Positions 1 to 9,005 of a stretch of DNA of 64,000 bases are shown piece after piece. The position numbers and the translations under genes are program-made. The notes under the pieces are model-generated. The model saw only the letters and a list, made by a program, of their open reading frames with translations. It had not been told where the DNA came from and made no database searches. Each line of letters starts with the position of its first letter. Position 1 is the first letter of the stretch. The stretch lies in contig NZ_JAKLSQ010000001.1 of assembly GCF_022014495.1 (NCBI RefSeq), positions 224,739-288,738 of the forward strand. The letters run 5' to 3'. Source of the DNA: Sandaracinobacteroides sayramensis. Its GTDB lineage: Bacteria; Pseudomonadota; Alphaproteobacteria; Sphingomonadales; Sphingomonadaceae.

Positions 1-119
1 TGCAGCTCAGTCTCAGCTCGTCATGTTGTGTGAAAGCTATCGCCGCCCGTCACGTCCGCCTCGCGCAAGTGCACGATTGGCGTCGGCAATTTGGTTCGGA
101 GCCTCGTCATCGCTTCGCA

Positions 120-155
120 TTTCCTTGTCCTTGAGATAGGTCAGCGACAAGGAAA
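120..155. promoter_or_regulatory. Perfect 10-bp inverted repeat upstream of the AraC-family gene
   Basis: The arms TTTCCTTGTC (120-129) and GACAAGGAAA (146-155) are perfect inverse complements separated by 16 bases, ending about 54 bases before the araC-type start codon. This could be an operator for the adjacent regulator or a hairpin ending an upstream gene. No T-run follows, so an operator is favoured. Bases 1-119 show no convincing gene. Confidence 0.4.
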
Positions 156-208
156 CGGCATTCCCGATACTACCTTACCCTTGCCTGATCCTACCAAGTG
201 ACTAACTA

Positions 209-1096
209 ATGGGTATGTTTGATCTCGAGATCGCGACCCGCCGCCTGCTTGACGATATCGCACCCCATATTGCTCCGCGTGGCGGGCTTGTTGGGCAGGC
301 AACACCTGTTCCACGCTTGACGCTATGGACGAGCACGAGTGTCACGCCCCCCACAGCGGCGGTATTTGAGCCTATGTTCTATGCCGTCGCGCGTGGCGCA
401 AAAGTCCTGACGATGGGCGCCAACCGTTTCGAGATGTCGGCCGGCGACTGCGCTGCGTCATCCTTTGGGCTGCCCTATTCTCATCAGCTCATTGGCGCGA
501 CGCCGTATGCTCCGTATGTCGGCATCAGCCTCCATCTGGACGTCGATAGGCTCACAAGGGTCGTACTCGACATGCCTAAACATCAGGAGCGATGGACATG
601 CGCGGTAGCGGCGGGCGATCTGGGTGGCGTGGTCGGCGAAGCGTTCACGCAGCTCGTCGGCCTTGTGAACGCGCCTGACGACATAGGGGTGCTCGCGCCA
701 CTCTACGAAAGCGAACTCTATTATCGTCTCCTGCAAAGCGCGATGGGCGGTACGCTACGTCAGATCGTGGAGCGGAACGATCGTGTTCGGCAAATCAAGG
801 CGGCCGCAGACTGGCTAGGCGCCCATAACGACGAACCAGTGATCATCCAGGAATTGGCAGCAAGCGCAGGCATGAGCGTGACTTCATTTCATAGGCACTT
901 CAAGGCTGTTACCGGATACAGCCCGCTCGCCTTTCAGCGTCAAATGCGCCTTCTCGAAGCTAGAAAGTTGCTTGTGGCTGGCAGCACCAATGTGGCGCGT
1001 GTTGCATTCGAGGTGGGCTATCAAAGCCCGGCCCAGTTCAGCCGAGAATACAAGAACATGTTCGGCAACTCACCGCTGATCGATCTGCAGCGCTGA
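209..1096 (+). CDS. AraC-family transcriptional regulator
   Basis: This 295-residue protein is a cytoplasmic DNA-binding regulator. Residues about 15-170 resemble the AraC_N sensing domain found in YqhC-like regulators, and residues about 190-292 form the double helix-turn-helix, including the typical 'FHRHFKAVTGYSPLAFQR' segment and a second helix pair ending 'FSREYKNMFGNSP'. The gene stands alone. The next gene downstream is convergent and the upstream partner, if any, lies outside the window. YqhC-type members respond to aldehydes and control oxidoreductases, which would fit the stress genes downstream, but the ligand is inference. A perfect inverted repeat lies just upstream. Confidence 0.9.
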   Translation: MGMFDLEIATRRLLDDIAPHIAPRGGLVGQATPVPRLTLWTSTSVTPPTAAVFEPMFYAVARGAKVLTMGANRFEMSAGDCAASSFGLPYSHQLIGATPYAPYVGISLHLDVDRLTRVVLDMPKHQERWTCAVAAGDLGGVVGEAFTQLVGLVNAPDDIGVLAPLYESELYYRLLQSAMGGTLRQIVERNDRVRQIKAAADWLGAHNDEPVIIQELAASAGMSVTSFHRHFKAVTGYSPLAFQRQMRLLEARKLLVAGSTNVARVAFEVGYQSPAQFSREYKNMFGNSPLIDLQR

Positions 1097-1194
1097 CCTG
1101 ACCTGATGATGTTCAGCAGGAACAAATGCTGAGAAACCCGGGTCCTCGCGTGCAACGGGACGGTCGAGACACGTATTTCGCCGTCCGTCAGAAA

Positions 1195-2124
1195 TCATTG
1201 CGCAAGGAGGTAGAGCTGTTTCTCTCGGTAGTCCCAGACAGTCTTGAAATTCCGCAGGAAGACAAAACCGAGTTCGAGTTCTGTATCTTCGGTAATTCCA
1301 ACCGGCGCTGCGCTGGCCGACGCGCCCTCTTCGACCTCGATGCCCGGAGCGCTGACGTCGATCCTATCGGCAATCCGAACAGTCGCTAGGTCGAATGTGT
1401 CCGGGTTTTCCGTTGAGCTTAGCTGACCACCGTCAAGCAGGCGCCGTCTTTTTTCCTCACCGATATTCAGAGACCCATACATGCCGGTGTCCAGGCTGAC
1501 GATCGCATCCACATCGCCGATACGCGCCCGTATCAAAGGGATGTTGGGGAGCTTCCGGGTTTCGAACGGCAATGCTGCAACGAGCTTTTCGCCACCCAGA
1601 AATCTGTCAGGACCTTCTTCGTAGAAGGTTACTTCTAAATGCTGATAATCAAGTTTCATAGCGTAGCTGGAGAAAAATCCGTAGCCGATCCAGCCTAAAA
1701 AATCTGGCGTGATCTTCTCGAGCATACGCGCGTCCTGGCTCCGCACGCTGGTTACGCGCGGATAGTCGATATCCCCGATACGAATCTTCCGGACCTCAGA
1801 ATGGAGGCGCACATCGTAGGTCTGGCCACTGCCGAAATGACCGGTGCCTATCTTGCTTCCCCCAACTAACGGCACCCGATGATCGTTGATCACAAGGGCA
1901 TCCTGCATACCGGTGTCGAGCATGAACTTGCCCCTCACACCTGCGATCTCGCCCTCGATGAAGGGAAACTCCCGGACCATGACAAGAGGCAGTGTAACTG
2001 TCTTGCCGGCCAGCCGCATTTCCGGAGCGCGGTCTGATTTGGTTGAGATTGGAGGATTGGCGGTCGCAGATAGAGGTGTCACCAACGCTACCAAGAGCGA
2101 CAGCTGTATCGCTTTACATCGCAT
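1195..2124 (-). CDS. Exported retropepsin-like aspartic protease family protein
   Basis: The protein probably starts at the internal ATG at 2124, where a clean signal peptide begins (MRCKAIQLSLLVALVTPLSA, cleavage near residue 22). The longer reading starting at 2205 adds 27 residues with no export signal. Two aspartic-protease DTG motifs are visible, Asp70 in 'FMLDTGMQD' and Asp212 in 'VSLDTGMYG', so the chain carries two retropepsin-like halves. Substrate is unknown; it probably acts in the periplasm. It is separated by 150 bases from the antiporter gene upstream. A second, more diverged relative lies at 7977-9005. Confidence 0.75.
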   Translation of the reverse strand: MRCKAIQLSLLVALVTPLSATANPPISTKSDRAPEMRLAGKTVTLPLVMVREFPFIEGEIAGVRGKFMLDTGMQDALVINDHRVPLVGGSKIGTGHFGSGQTYDVRLHSEVRKIRIGDIDYPRVTSVRSQDARMLEKITPDFLGWIGYGFFSSYAMKLDYQHLEVTFYEEGPDRFLGGEKLVAALPFETRKLPNIPLIRARIGDVDAIVSLDTGMYGSLNIGEEKRRRLLDGGQLSSTENPDTFDLATVRIADRIDVSAPGIEVEEGASASAAPVGITEDTELELGFVFLRNFKTVWDYREKQLYLLAQ

Positions 2125-2274
2125 GATGACTTTCAGATTGGCCGATAATCCTGATTGAGGGCCCTCATCGGAAGTAGTGATGGCCGCTTTAATCTCCAAT
2201 TGCATTTTTCTGGTCGCTTTCGTTCGTCGGCATTGTTGGCTGGTTCACTTTCCACGTGAGTGGCCGTCCGGCTC

Positions 2275-4059
2275 TTACAACACTCGTTCATTCCCGGACT
2301 CGCGCGCGAGCGTGCCCACTAGCGGTTCGGGCCGGGGCTGAAGGAGCAGCCGATCGCTTCCTGACATGGCGTCTCCCTGGACCTGCTCGGAAAGGCGCTC
2401 ATCGTCGCGACGGCGGATATCTTCAGCAACGTCAGCAATCTCAGCCTCGGGAAAGCCCAGCACGCGCAGACCTTCAGCGCCCATCACATAGGCGGACTCG
2501 ACTGTCTCTCGGACCTGATAGCCTACGCCAGCCCGGATCAATTCCACCGCATGCGCACGGTCGCGGCTTCGAACCAGGAGTTTCGCCTGCGGAAACTCAT
2601 GCTGCGCCAACTCTACGATCTGCATCGCAGCCTTGGGATCATCGATGCAGACCATGATGACATCGGCACCGCCTGCGCCGGAATGATGCAGCACATCGAG
2701 CCGCGCGCCGTCTCCAAAGAACACCTTGAATCCATATCGCTCCGCGTCACGGATTCGATCTGGATCGTTGTCAATGACTGAAAGGTCAACGCCCTGGGCC
2801 AGAAGCAGTTGGGAGGCGATTTGCCCGAACCGTCCAAAGCCTATTATCAGCACGCGTCCTTTCAGGTCACGGGCATCATCGACGCCGTCCATCGACGTCT
2901 CCGTCCGCAAGACCCGCTCGGCCGCGATCATCAGCAGCGGGGTCAAGGCCATCGAAAGGATGACGACGGTGGCGAAGACGGCATTCTGTCGTGAGTCGAT
3001 GACGCCACCGGCCGTTGCAGCCGTGTACAGGACGAATGCAAACTCACCGCCCTGGAGGAACATGGAGGTGCGATGGAGCGCCTGGTGATTGGAGCTGCCG
3101 AAAAGCCGCGCGACTCCATAGACGACCACGGCCTTGGCGACCGTGAAGGCAGCCAGCATGGCAAGCAGAAGCCGCCATTCGGCCGCAACGATCGCGAGAT
3201 CGAGGGACATGCCGACAGCTAGGAAGAAAAGCCCCATCAGTAGGCCGCGAAAGGGCTCGATGTCGCTTTCTATCTGATGGCGATAGCTCGAGTTCGACAG
3301 CATGACGCCGGCGAGGAATGCGCCCATGGCCATCGAGAGGCCCGCGACGTCCATCAGCAACGCTGCCCCGAGCACAACGAGCAGTGCTCCCGCCGTCAGG
3401 ACCTCGCGGGTCCGCGCACGGGCGAGGAGCGCGAAGAATGGATTAAGCGCCCAGCGCGAGATGCCGAGCAGCGCGAACAACGCGGCAACTGCAACCAGCA
3501 AATTCGCCCATGATGCCTCCCCGTGAGACAAGGGTGACAGAAAGCCGACCACCGCAAGGAGCGGAACGATCATCAGATCCTCGAAGAGGAGGATCGCGAC
3601 AGACTTCTGCCCCTCGCTCCCCGATATCTCTCCGCGATCCTGCAACACCGACATGATGACGGCTGTCGAGGAGAGGACGAAGCCAGTCCCGGCGATGAAT
3701 GCGACAGGGCCCGGCAAGCCGAAGAGGAGCGCGCCGGTCAATCCCAGGGTGGCGATAGCGGCAGCGACTTGCGCAAGCCCCAGCCCAAAGATCTGGCCGC
3801 GCATCGCCCATAATTTATAGGGTCGCAGTTCGAGCCCGATGACGAAGAGAAACATCACCACGCCAAGTTCGGAGAAGTGAAGGATGGATTGCGCATCGGT
3901 GAAAAGACCCAGCACCGATGGCCCCACCAATACACCGGCGCCGAAATAGCCGAGCACTGATCCCAGTCCGAGCCGCCTGAATAGCGGCACCGCAAGGACA
4001 GCCGCGCCCATCAATGCGACGGCAGGCCCAATCGTTTGTCCAAGGCTTACATCAGCCAT
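2275..4059 (-). CDS. KefB/KefC-type monovalent cation:proton antiporter (CPA2) with RCK domain
   Basis: This 594-residue inner-membrane protein has an N-terminal Na+/H+ exchanger domain of about 12 helices (residues 5-380, with the 'FLFVIGLELRP' signature) and a cytoplasmic RCK N domain (about 395-510). The RCK domain has the nucleotide-binding motif 'GFGRFGQ'. KefB/KefC proteins expel potassium and acidify the cytoplasm when glutathione adducts form, protecting against electrophiles. No KefF/KefG-type ancillary quinone reductase is adjacent, although azoR lies further up the same strand. The start at 4059 has a GAGGG ribosome site and follows the hydrolase stop by 30 bases. Glutathione gating is inferred from the family. 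Confidence 0.88.
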   Translation of the reverse strand: MADVSLGQTIGPAVALMGAAVLAVPLFRRLGLGSVLGYFGAGVLVGPSVLGLFTDAQSILHFSELGVVMFLFVIGLELRPYKLWAMRGQIFGLGLAQVAAAIATLGLTGALLFGLPGPVAFIAGTGFVLSSTAVIMSVLQDRGEISGSEGQKSVAILLFEDLMIVPLLAVVGFLSPLSHGEASWANLLVAVAALFALLGISRWALNPFFALLARARTREVLTAGALLVVLGAALLMDVAGLSMAMGAFLAGVMLSNSSYRHQIESDIEPFRGLLMGLFFLAVGMSLDLAIVAAEWRLLLAMLAAFTVAKAVVVYGVARLFGSSNHQALHRTSMFLQGGEFAFVLYTAATAGGVIDSRQNAVFATVVILSMALTPLLMIAAERVLRTETSMDGVDDARDLKGRVLIIGFGRFGQIASQLLLAQGVDLSVIDNDPDRIRDAERYGFKVFFGDGARLDVLHHSGAGGADVIMVCIDDPKAAMQIVELAQHEFPQAKLLVRSRDRAHAVELIRAGVGYQVRETVESAYVMGAEGLRVLGFPEAEIADVAEDIRRRDDERLSEQVQGDAMSGSDRLLLQPRPEPLVGTLARESGNERVL

Positions 4060-4089
4060 GGTCGCCCTCGGGGTTCTTTCGGAATGGGC

Positions 4090-5130
4090 TCAATTTTGAT
4101 TCCTCCCGTCGGACGTAATCGGGGCTGTTTCTTGTGCATCCTGCTTCGGCCATCGCAGTTGCACGAAGCGGCTGATTTCGTGTTGGAGCTCAAGGTCTTC
4201 CGGGGTTCCGCCCCCGAAGCCCCCGTGCGGCATCGCTTCGAAGATATGCAATTCGGCCGACACGCCCGCCCGGCGCAGCGCGCGGTGCATACGAACTGTG
4301 TTGGAAAGAAAGAGGTCGCGGGTGCCCGACTGTAGAAATGTGGGCGGAAAGCCACTCAGGTCACCATATAGCGGTGATATGTGGGCCTGCGAAAGGTCAG
4401 CCCCGGCCGCGTAAAGTAGGTTGCTCGACGTCAGACGCGTAGGCAGCACCAGATCCACAAGCCAATTTGTCTCGAAGCTATCGCCGGACTCCGTCAGATC
4501 GACCTGCGGCGACAGCAGCACCAGCCCAGCCGGGAATGGCAAACCCTCGTCTCGCGCTCTGAGCAGGGTCGCGGCCGCAAGATTGCCGCCTGCCGAACGT
4601 CCACCGATGACGACGTCTTCCGGTCGGTGGCGCTCAAGCACGTAGCGATAGGCCGACAGGGCGTCGTCCAACGCTGCGGGAAAGGGATGCTCGGGCGGGG
4701 TTCGGTAATCCACGCCGTAGCATTTCACGCCATTTTGGTCGGCCTGCATCTGCGCTCCCACACGGCAGGCCTCACCGCCGCCAAACACCAGCGCGCCGCC
4801 ATGGAAGTCGATATAGGCGCGCCCTTCGTCCGTTAGCGTTCGCGGCGTAGCAAGATGGATCGTTGCGCCATGCCCGGTAAGCGTTTCGACGGTCGAGCCG
4901 GATTGTCCGGCCAGCGCATTCACCGCCACCGCATATTGGCCGTCGACCTGGGTCTTGACGTGCAGCCATGCCTGAAGGTCGTCGGGGCTGGGCGCGACGA
5001 AGGCCGCGTTCAGCACGCTCCCGTCGGCGCGGACAAGACGTTCCAGCGCGGCACGAGCGGCGTCGCTTATCGAGGACGGGAAAGGGACGGTGTGCTGCGG
5101 TACGGCTACGCCGAAGTTCGGATCGTTCAT
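4090..5130 (-). CDS. Alpha/beta hydrolase of the hormone-sensitive-lipase family
   Basis: The 346-residue protein shows the HSL-family oxyanion motif HGG ('DFHGGALVFGGG'), the nucleophile motif 'GGRSAGG', an acid in 'SGTRDLFLSN' and a histidine in 'MPHGGFGG'. Such enzymes hydrolyse short-chain esters or acylated xenobiotics in the cytoplasm. There is no signal peptide. The gene lies 69 bases downstream of the RidA-family gene and 30 bases upstream of the antiporter gene, so it is probably in the same transcript. The start is followed by a plausible N-terminal cap region. The exact substrate cannot be read from sequence. Confidence 0.85.
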   Translation of the reverse strand: MNDPNFGVAVPQHTVPFPSSISDAARAALERLVRADGSVLNAAFVAPSPDDLQAWLHVKTQVDGQYAVAVNALAGQSGSTVETLTGHGATIHLATPRTLTDEGRAYIDFHGGALVFGGGEACRVGAQMQADQNGVKCYGVDYRTPPEHPFPAALDDALSAYRYVLERHRPEDVVIGGRSAGGNLAAATLLRARDEGLPFPAGLVLLSPQVDLTESGDSFETNWLVDLVLPTRLTSSNLLYAAGADLSQAHISPLYGDLSGFPPTFLQSGTRDLFLSNTVRMHRALRRAGVSAELHIFEAMPHGGFGGGTPEDLELQHEISRFVQLRWPKQDAQETAPITSDGRNQN

Positions 5131-5199
5131 CTGTGCTCGAACTCTTTGATGATGCAGGTACGGATATCCGCCTCCAGGGCTTCCGCCAGCGCTGCGTTG

Positions 5200-5601
5200 T
5201 CATGTCACGATCGCGGTCACCCGAATCTCGATCCGCATTTCCGGAAGACCAAGTGCGTCGACACCAACCTGCGTCCAGATCGGCGCATGATCGGGCATAT
5301 AGCGCCTGAATAGCGTTGCCATCGTCTCGTTGACCACCGGCGGGAATCCGCCGACGTGGTACGAGTTCACATGCACAACATTCGCCCAGCTTGCCCCCGC
5401 GGTGGAGAGTGTGCGCTCGACATTTTGAAAGGCCTGCGCGATCTCGTTTTCGAGGTCGGCGGCTATGACAAGATCGTTGTTCCAACCTCCCTGACCGGAG
5501 ATTTCCACGCGGTTCCCGATACGCACGGCCTGAGAGTAATGGAGCAGGTCTCGAAGTCGGTCGCCATAACCGGGCGTGACGAAGAATGAGGGTGGTTGCA
5601 T
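5200..5601 (-). CDS. RidA/YjgF/UK114-family protein
   Basis: I place the start at the ATG at 5601 because a GGAG sits seven bases upstream. The alternative GTG at 5613 adds only four residues. The 133-residue product covers the whole RidA fold, including the late 'EIRVTAIV' strand whose arginine is the catalytic residue of enamine/imine deaminases of this family. RidA proteins remove reactive enamines or act as redox-switched chaperones. The family has many subgroups, and this one is less canonical at the N-terminus. It is flanked by a CPBP membrane protein and an HSL hydrolase on the same strand. Confidence 0.85.
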   Translation of the reverse strand: MQPPSFFVTPGYGDRLRDLLHYSQAVRIGNRVEISGQGGWNNDLVIAADLENEIAQAFQNVERTLSTAGASWANVVHVNSYHVGGFPPVVNETMATLFRRYMPDHAPIWTQVGVDALGLPEMRIEIRVTAIVT

Positions 5602-5676
5602 GATCGTCTCCACGAAGGGGAAAGGTGCGACGGCGCTTTACATGTCGGGCGGGTGGTGGGGCGATGCTTGCTTGGC

Positions 5677-6579
5677 TCACGAAACCTCGCTCGATCCGCC
5701 TGGCGAGCGCAGGCGCCACCAACAGATCGCACCGACAACGAAGATCAGGGCCGTCCTGACGAGATGACCGTCGAGCGCGGAGCCGGAGAGCCGAAGGTCG
5801 TCGAAGACCCCTTGCTGGATCGAGTTTACGGCCGCATGCGCAAGCGCCGCGGACCAAAAGCTCCCCGAACGAACGGTCAGCCACCCAAAGAGCAACGATG
5901 CGCCAAGCATCTGCAGCGGGAACAGCACCAGCGCGCCGAGCAAGGGGGTTTCCGGGAAGTTGTAGCCGGCGATCAGCCCCGGCAAGTGCCACGCCCACCA
6001 GATAAGCGCGACCCATAAGATGGCAGCCACAACGCCACAATGCTGTTCCAGATGGCCTTGAAGAAAGCCGCGCCAGGCAAATTCCTCGCCGGTCGTCGCG
6101 ACAAGCCCGATGGTCGAATAAATAATCGCAGTGGCGCCAACATTGAGCAGGAAGAGAGGCCAGTGTTGAAAACCAGCGCCCAATACCCATGGTCCTCCCG
6201 CGACAGAAACCCCGCTCGCAGCAAAGGTGAACCATCCCGATGTCGCCAATCCCGCCAACATGAGGATCCCGAGCATGGCGAAGGCTATCATCGTTTCCAC
6301 GCCGATCCCGATCGGGAGGTAGCCTAATTTACCCAAGCGCCAACGGACGCCCTCGCGCGCCGCTCGACTGCGGGTCATAAACGCCAGGGCCAGGAAGGTC
6401 GGCGACCACATCACGAGGATGAAGACCGCTTTTGTGAGGCTGTTGTCGAGACCGAGCAGAAGGATAGCCGGAAGCTGGATGCACCAGCTCAGCGCGATAG
6501 CCAGGATCGCGTAGAGCACGATTGCCCGGAGCGTCATGGGCCTGCGCAAACTCTCAATGTTGATGGTGGCTCCAGTCAT
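5677..6579 (-). CDS. CPBP (CAAX/Abi-type) intramembrane metalloprotease
   Basis: The 300-residue protein has about seven membrane segments and the CPBP signature motifs. Motif 1 is 'TGEEFAWRGFLQ' with Glu165, Glu166 and Arg170; motif 2 is 'WAWHLPGL' with His198; a later His/Asn motif is in 'ALAHAAVN'. These residues form the glutamate/histidine active site of Rce1-like proteases. Bacterial members act in the inner membrane, often in processing or self-immunity. Its start overlaps the stop of the preceding gene by four bases (ATGA), so the two membrane proteins are translationally coupled. Confidence 0.88.
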   Translation of the reverse strand: MTGATINIESLRRPMTLRAIVLYAILAIALSWCIQLPAILLLGLDNSLTKAVFILVMWSPTFLALAFMTRSRAAREGVRWRLGKLGYLPIGIGVETMIAFAMLGILMLAGLATSGWFTFAASGVSVAGGPWVLGAGFQHWPLFLLNVGATAIIYSTIGLVATTGEEFAWRGFLQGHLEQHCGVVAAILWVALIWWAWHLPGLIAGYNFPETPLLGALVLFPLQMLGASLLFGWLTVRSGSFWSAALAHAAVNSIQQGVFDDLRLSGSALDGHLVRTALIFVVGAICWWRLRSPGGSSEVS

Positions 6580-7457
6580 TCAGCACCCACCCGCGCTGGC
6601 TCACGGTCGCGGCCGAATACGTCCCAAGCCAGAGCGACGAGAGCTCCAAGAATGAGGAATTCCAAAAGAAACTGGCTCCAGCTCAAAACGCCCACAAGGA
6701 CGGATTCGCCGGTGAAAGCGCTGTACAAGAGCGTGTTGCCGATCACGCCTTTGAGAAGCGCCACGAGGAAGGCGATGATCAGCACGCGGACTGACCTCGA
6801 TCTTGGAAGCCCGTCCCAGATAAGCACCGTCATCAGCACCGCCCCGGCGACTGCCTCACCAAAGGACAAATATGCGGCAACGGTGACGTGAAACGGGTAT
6901 GGAAACGCATAGAGATCGGGACGGGCCAGCCACGCGAAATGCTGGATGAGAGGTTCAAGCGCGTGGGCCACAAGCTTTCGAGCGGCCGTGCTGATCGCGC
7001 CGATCGCCAATGCGGCAATTAATAACGACGGAATGCCGAGAACCCATCGCACAGCGACCACGCACGACAGCGCAACGATGGCAACGCGTATCAGCGGACG
7101 GATCAGGCCGATCGCCGAATAGGCCCAGGCTCCCGTCACCACCCCACTCATGATCCCTACGCGCAATGTCTCTTGAATGGCAGCCATGATGACGAACGCG
7201 ATGATCGTCCGCGCCATGATGCTGCGATGAGCCATGCTGGGATGGGCGAGCTTGAGAAAGGCGAGCAACGCACCGGCCATGAAGAATTCATTCAGCCATT
7301 GAGCCCAGACGGGTGGCTGAGGCAGCGGAAACGGCACGCCGGCCGCCAGCAGACCGACGTGAACGCTCATCGCCACGGCTCCAGCGAGAACCAGGCTCGC
7401 GGATAGCAGGCCGGGTCTTCGAACTGCAGATAAGGCGAAGGGAGCAGTCTGCTGCAT
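6576..7457 (-). CDS. Multi-pass membrane protein of unknown function
   Basis: The start at 7457 is supported by AAGGAG six bases upstream, giving 293 residues; the longer frame to 7511 lacks such a site. The product is almost entirely hydrophobic with about eight predicted helices and no recognised catalytic motif. It overlaps the CPBP protease gene by four bases, so the pair may form a complex or be a protease and its membrane partner. I do not recognise the family. It follows the OsmC gene by 50 bases in a long same-strand run. Confidence 0.7.
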   Translation of the reverse strand: MQQTAPFALSAVRRPGLLSASLVLAGAVAMSVHVGLLAAGVPFPLPQPPVWAQWLNEFFMAGALLAFLKLAHPSMAHRSIMARTIIAFVIMAAIQETLRVGIMSGVVTGAWAYSAIGLIRPLIRVAIVALSCVVAVRWVLGIPSLLIAALAIGAISTAARKLVAHALEPLIQHFAWLARPDLYAFPYPFHVTVAAYLSFGEAVAGAVLMTVLIWDGLPRSRSVRVLIIAFLVALLKGVIGNTLLYSAFTGESVLVGVLSWSQFLLEFLILGALVALAWDVFGRDREPARVGAE

Positions 7458-7507
7458 CAATGCTCCTTCGTGATTCGGGCGTCCGGAGCTAGCTGGCGAA
7501 GTCATGG

Positions 7508-7957
7508 TCATTTGCCGAGGGATTCATCGAGGGACCGTCCGAGCTTCGTATTGATGACGGGGGCGCCCTCCAGAATGCGTTGAATGGGGCACTTGGCCGC
7601 GACGTCGAGCAAACGCTTTCGCTGCGCACCGTCGAGTTCGACACCTCGGATGAAGACGGTCTTCTCGAAGACATCGGCAGGGGTAGATGAGCCCGCAGAT
7701 AGCTTCTTCGCGTGATCGACCACCACTTCCACATGCTCAAGCGGCCAGTTCTGCTGGCGGGCGAACCAGCGCACGGTGATGGCACTGCATTCGGCCAGGG
7801 CGGCCGTCATTAGCTCGAAGGGGTTTGGGCCAAGTCCCTCGCCGCCAGCGCTGATCGGCTCATCACCAACAATGCTGTGAGCACCCATTTCGATTTGAAC
7901 TGCAAAGAGGCTTTCACCGGTTTCCGAAGCCGTCGCGCGGGTACGCAGTGCCACCAT
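7508..7957 (-). CDS. OsmC-family peroxide-reducing protein
   Basis: The start at 7957 is chosen because GGAGAG precedes it and it lies just beyond the stop of the upstream gene (7977). Longer in-frame starts would overlap that gene. The 149-residue product has both OsmC/Ohr cysteines, Cys57 in 'ALAECSAIT' and Cys123 in 'AAKCPIQRIL', the thiol pair that reduces organic hydroperoxides. It resembles the YhfA/OsmC-like branch rather than Ohr itself, judged by eye. Its place beside pirin and RidA fits an oxidative or electrophile-stress operon. Confidence 0.85.
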   Translation of the reverse strand: MVALRTRATASETGESLFAVQIEMGAHSIVGDEPISAGGEGLGPNPFELMTAALAECSAITVRWFARQQNWPLEHVEVVVDHAKKLSAGSSTPADVFEKTVFIRGVELDGAQRKRLLDVAAKCPIQRILEGAPVINTKLGRSLDESLGK

Positions 7958-7976
7958 TCGATTTCTCTCCGATCCG

Positions 7977-9005
7977 TCAGCGCGGATCTGCATGGCGACG
8001 CCGCGCGTCGGCGTTGATGGAGGCCGCACGACCTGAGTTCTCGAGACGCGTGATGCACAGGCGGCGACCGGCATAGTCGAAAGCGATCACGCCACCGTTC
8101 CAAAGAGGGACGCCCAGGGTGCCGTCGATCCCAGTGCCTTCAAAAGCCGGGACGTCCGAGGTAAGGCTGACCTCCAGCGATCCGAAGCTGGAAGCGCCTG
8201 CACGGACATCGGCTACGCGAACGACCGCACCTTTCACCGCACCGCCGACGCCATAGCCTATTTCTTTCGCGACGGCCTTTTGGAGCAGCCTCTTGCCGGG
8301 TTCGCTACGAACGAAGTCGCCCCCCAGAACCAACGAACTGTGGCGGGTGCCAAGGTCGACCAGCACCTTGAGGCGAACCGGCCGTTCGCCGCCATCCGGG
8401 AGGACTTCGATCTCAACGACTGGAGACTCGTGCACGATCTCCAGCGGAATGGGAGAAGCACATCGAACCGTAGCTCCTGATCTGTCGACGGTTACCTGCC
8501 GGCGCGCGTAGTCGACACTGACCGTTCCGTTCTGGAAGGCTGGCGCACCAAGAAGTACATCGACGGGAAACCCGGCCGAGGATGACAGATTGCCAAGATC
8601 GACCGCGTATGCGGCGAGGTTCTCGAACCGGAACGGCCCCGCCGCCAGCCGTGAAATGGTGACGGGCATAAGCGCCTTCGCTTCGTTGCCGCCACCGGCG
8701 GCATCACCGGCCGAGCCACCCTCGCTGAGGCCGAGTTCCTTGCTGGCCTGCCGGTCGATGAGCACCGCACCCGCCCCACTGTCAAGAACCCCGCTTCGTC
8801 GCTGTCCGTTCACGTCCACCGATATCCGGACAAGGTTGTCCGCCAACTCGAAGGGTATGACGGTCACCTCTGAGGTCGTTGGAGTCGGGACGCGGGACGC
8901 GGGCGCAGGTGCGTCCTGCACCCTTGCCGGCGATCCTGCCTGACCGCTGCCAGCGAGGAAGAGCGCCGCCACAAGTGCGACGCTGCTCGACACTGAGCCG
9001 CTCAT
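7977..9005 (-). CDS. Exported retropepsin-like aspartic protease family protein
   Basis: The 342-residue product begins with a signal peptide ending near 'LFLAGSGQAGSPA'. It carries two aspartic-protease-like motifs, 'GVLDSGAGAVLID' (Asp75) and 'VLVDLGTRHSSLVLGG', where the usual Thr/Ser after the second Asp is Leu, so the second half may be degraded. The start overlaps the pirin stop by four bases (ATGA). Such proteins occur in many proteobacteria with unknown substrates. It is a diverged relative of the protein at 1195-2124. Confidence 0.75.
   Translation of the reverse strand: MSGSVSSSVALVAALFLAGSGQAGSPARVQDAPAPASRVPTPTTSEVTVIPFELADNLVRISVDVNGQRRSGVLDSGAGAVLIDRQASKELGLSEGGSAGDAAGGGNEAKALMPVTISRLAAGPFRFENLAAYAVDLGNLSSSAGFPVDVLLGAPAFQNGTVSVDYARRQVTVDRSGATVRCASPIPLEIVHESPVVEIEVLPDGGERPVRLKVLVDLGTRHSSLVLGGDFVRSEPGKRLLQKAVAKEIGYGVGGAVKGAVVRVADVRAGASSFGSLEVSLTSDVPAFEGTGIDGTLGVPLWNGGVIAFDYAGRRLCITRLENSGRAASINADARRRHADPR

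Noticed and set aside
1-208. Possible end of a gene or tRNA at the left edge
   Set aside because: No cloverleaf or protein pattern could be read; only the inverted repeat at 120-155 is supported.
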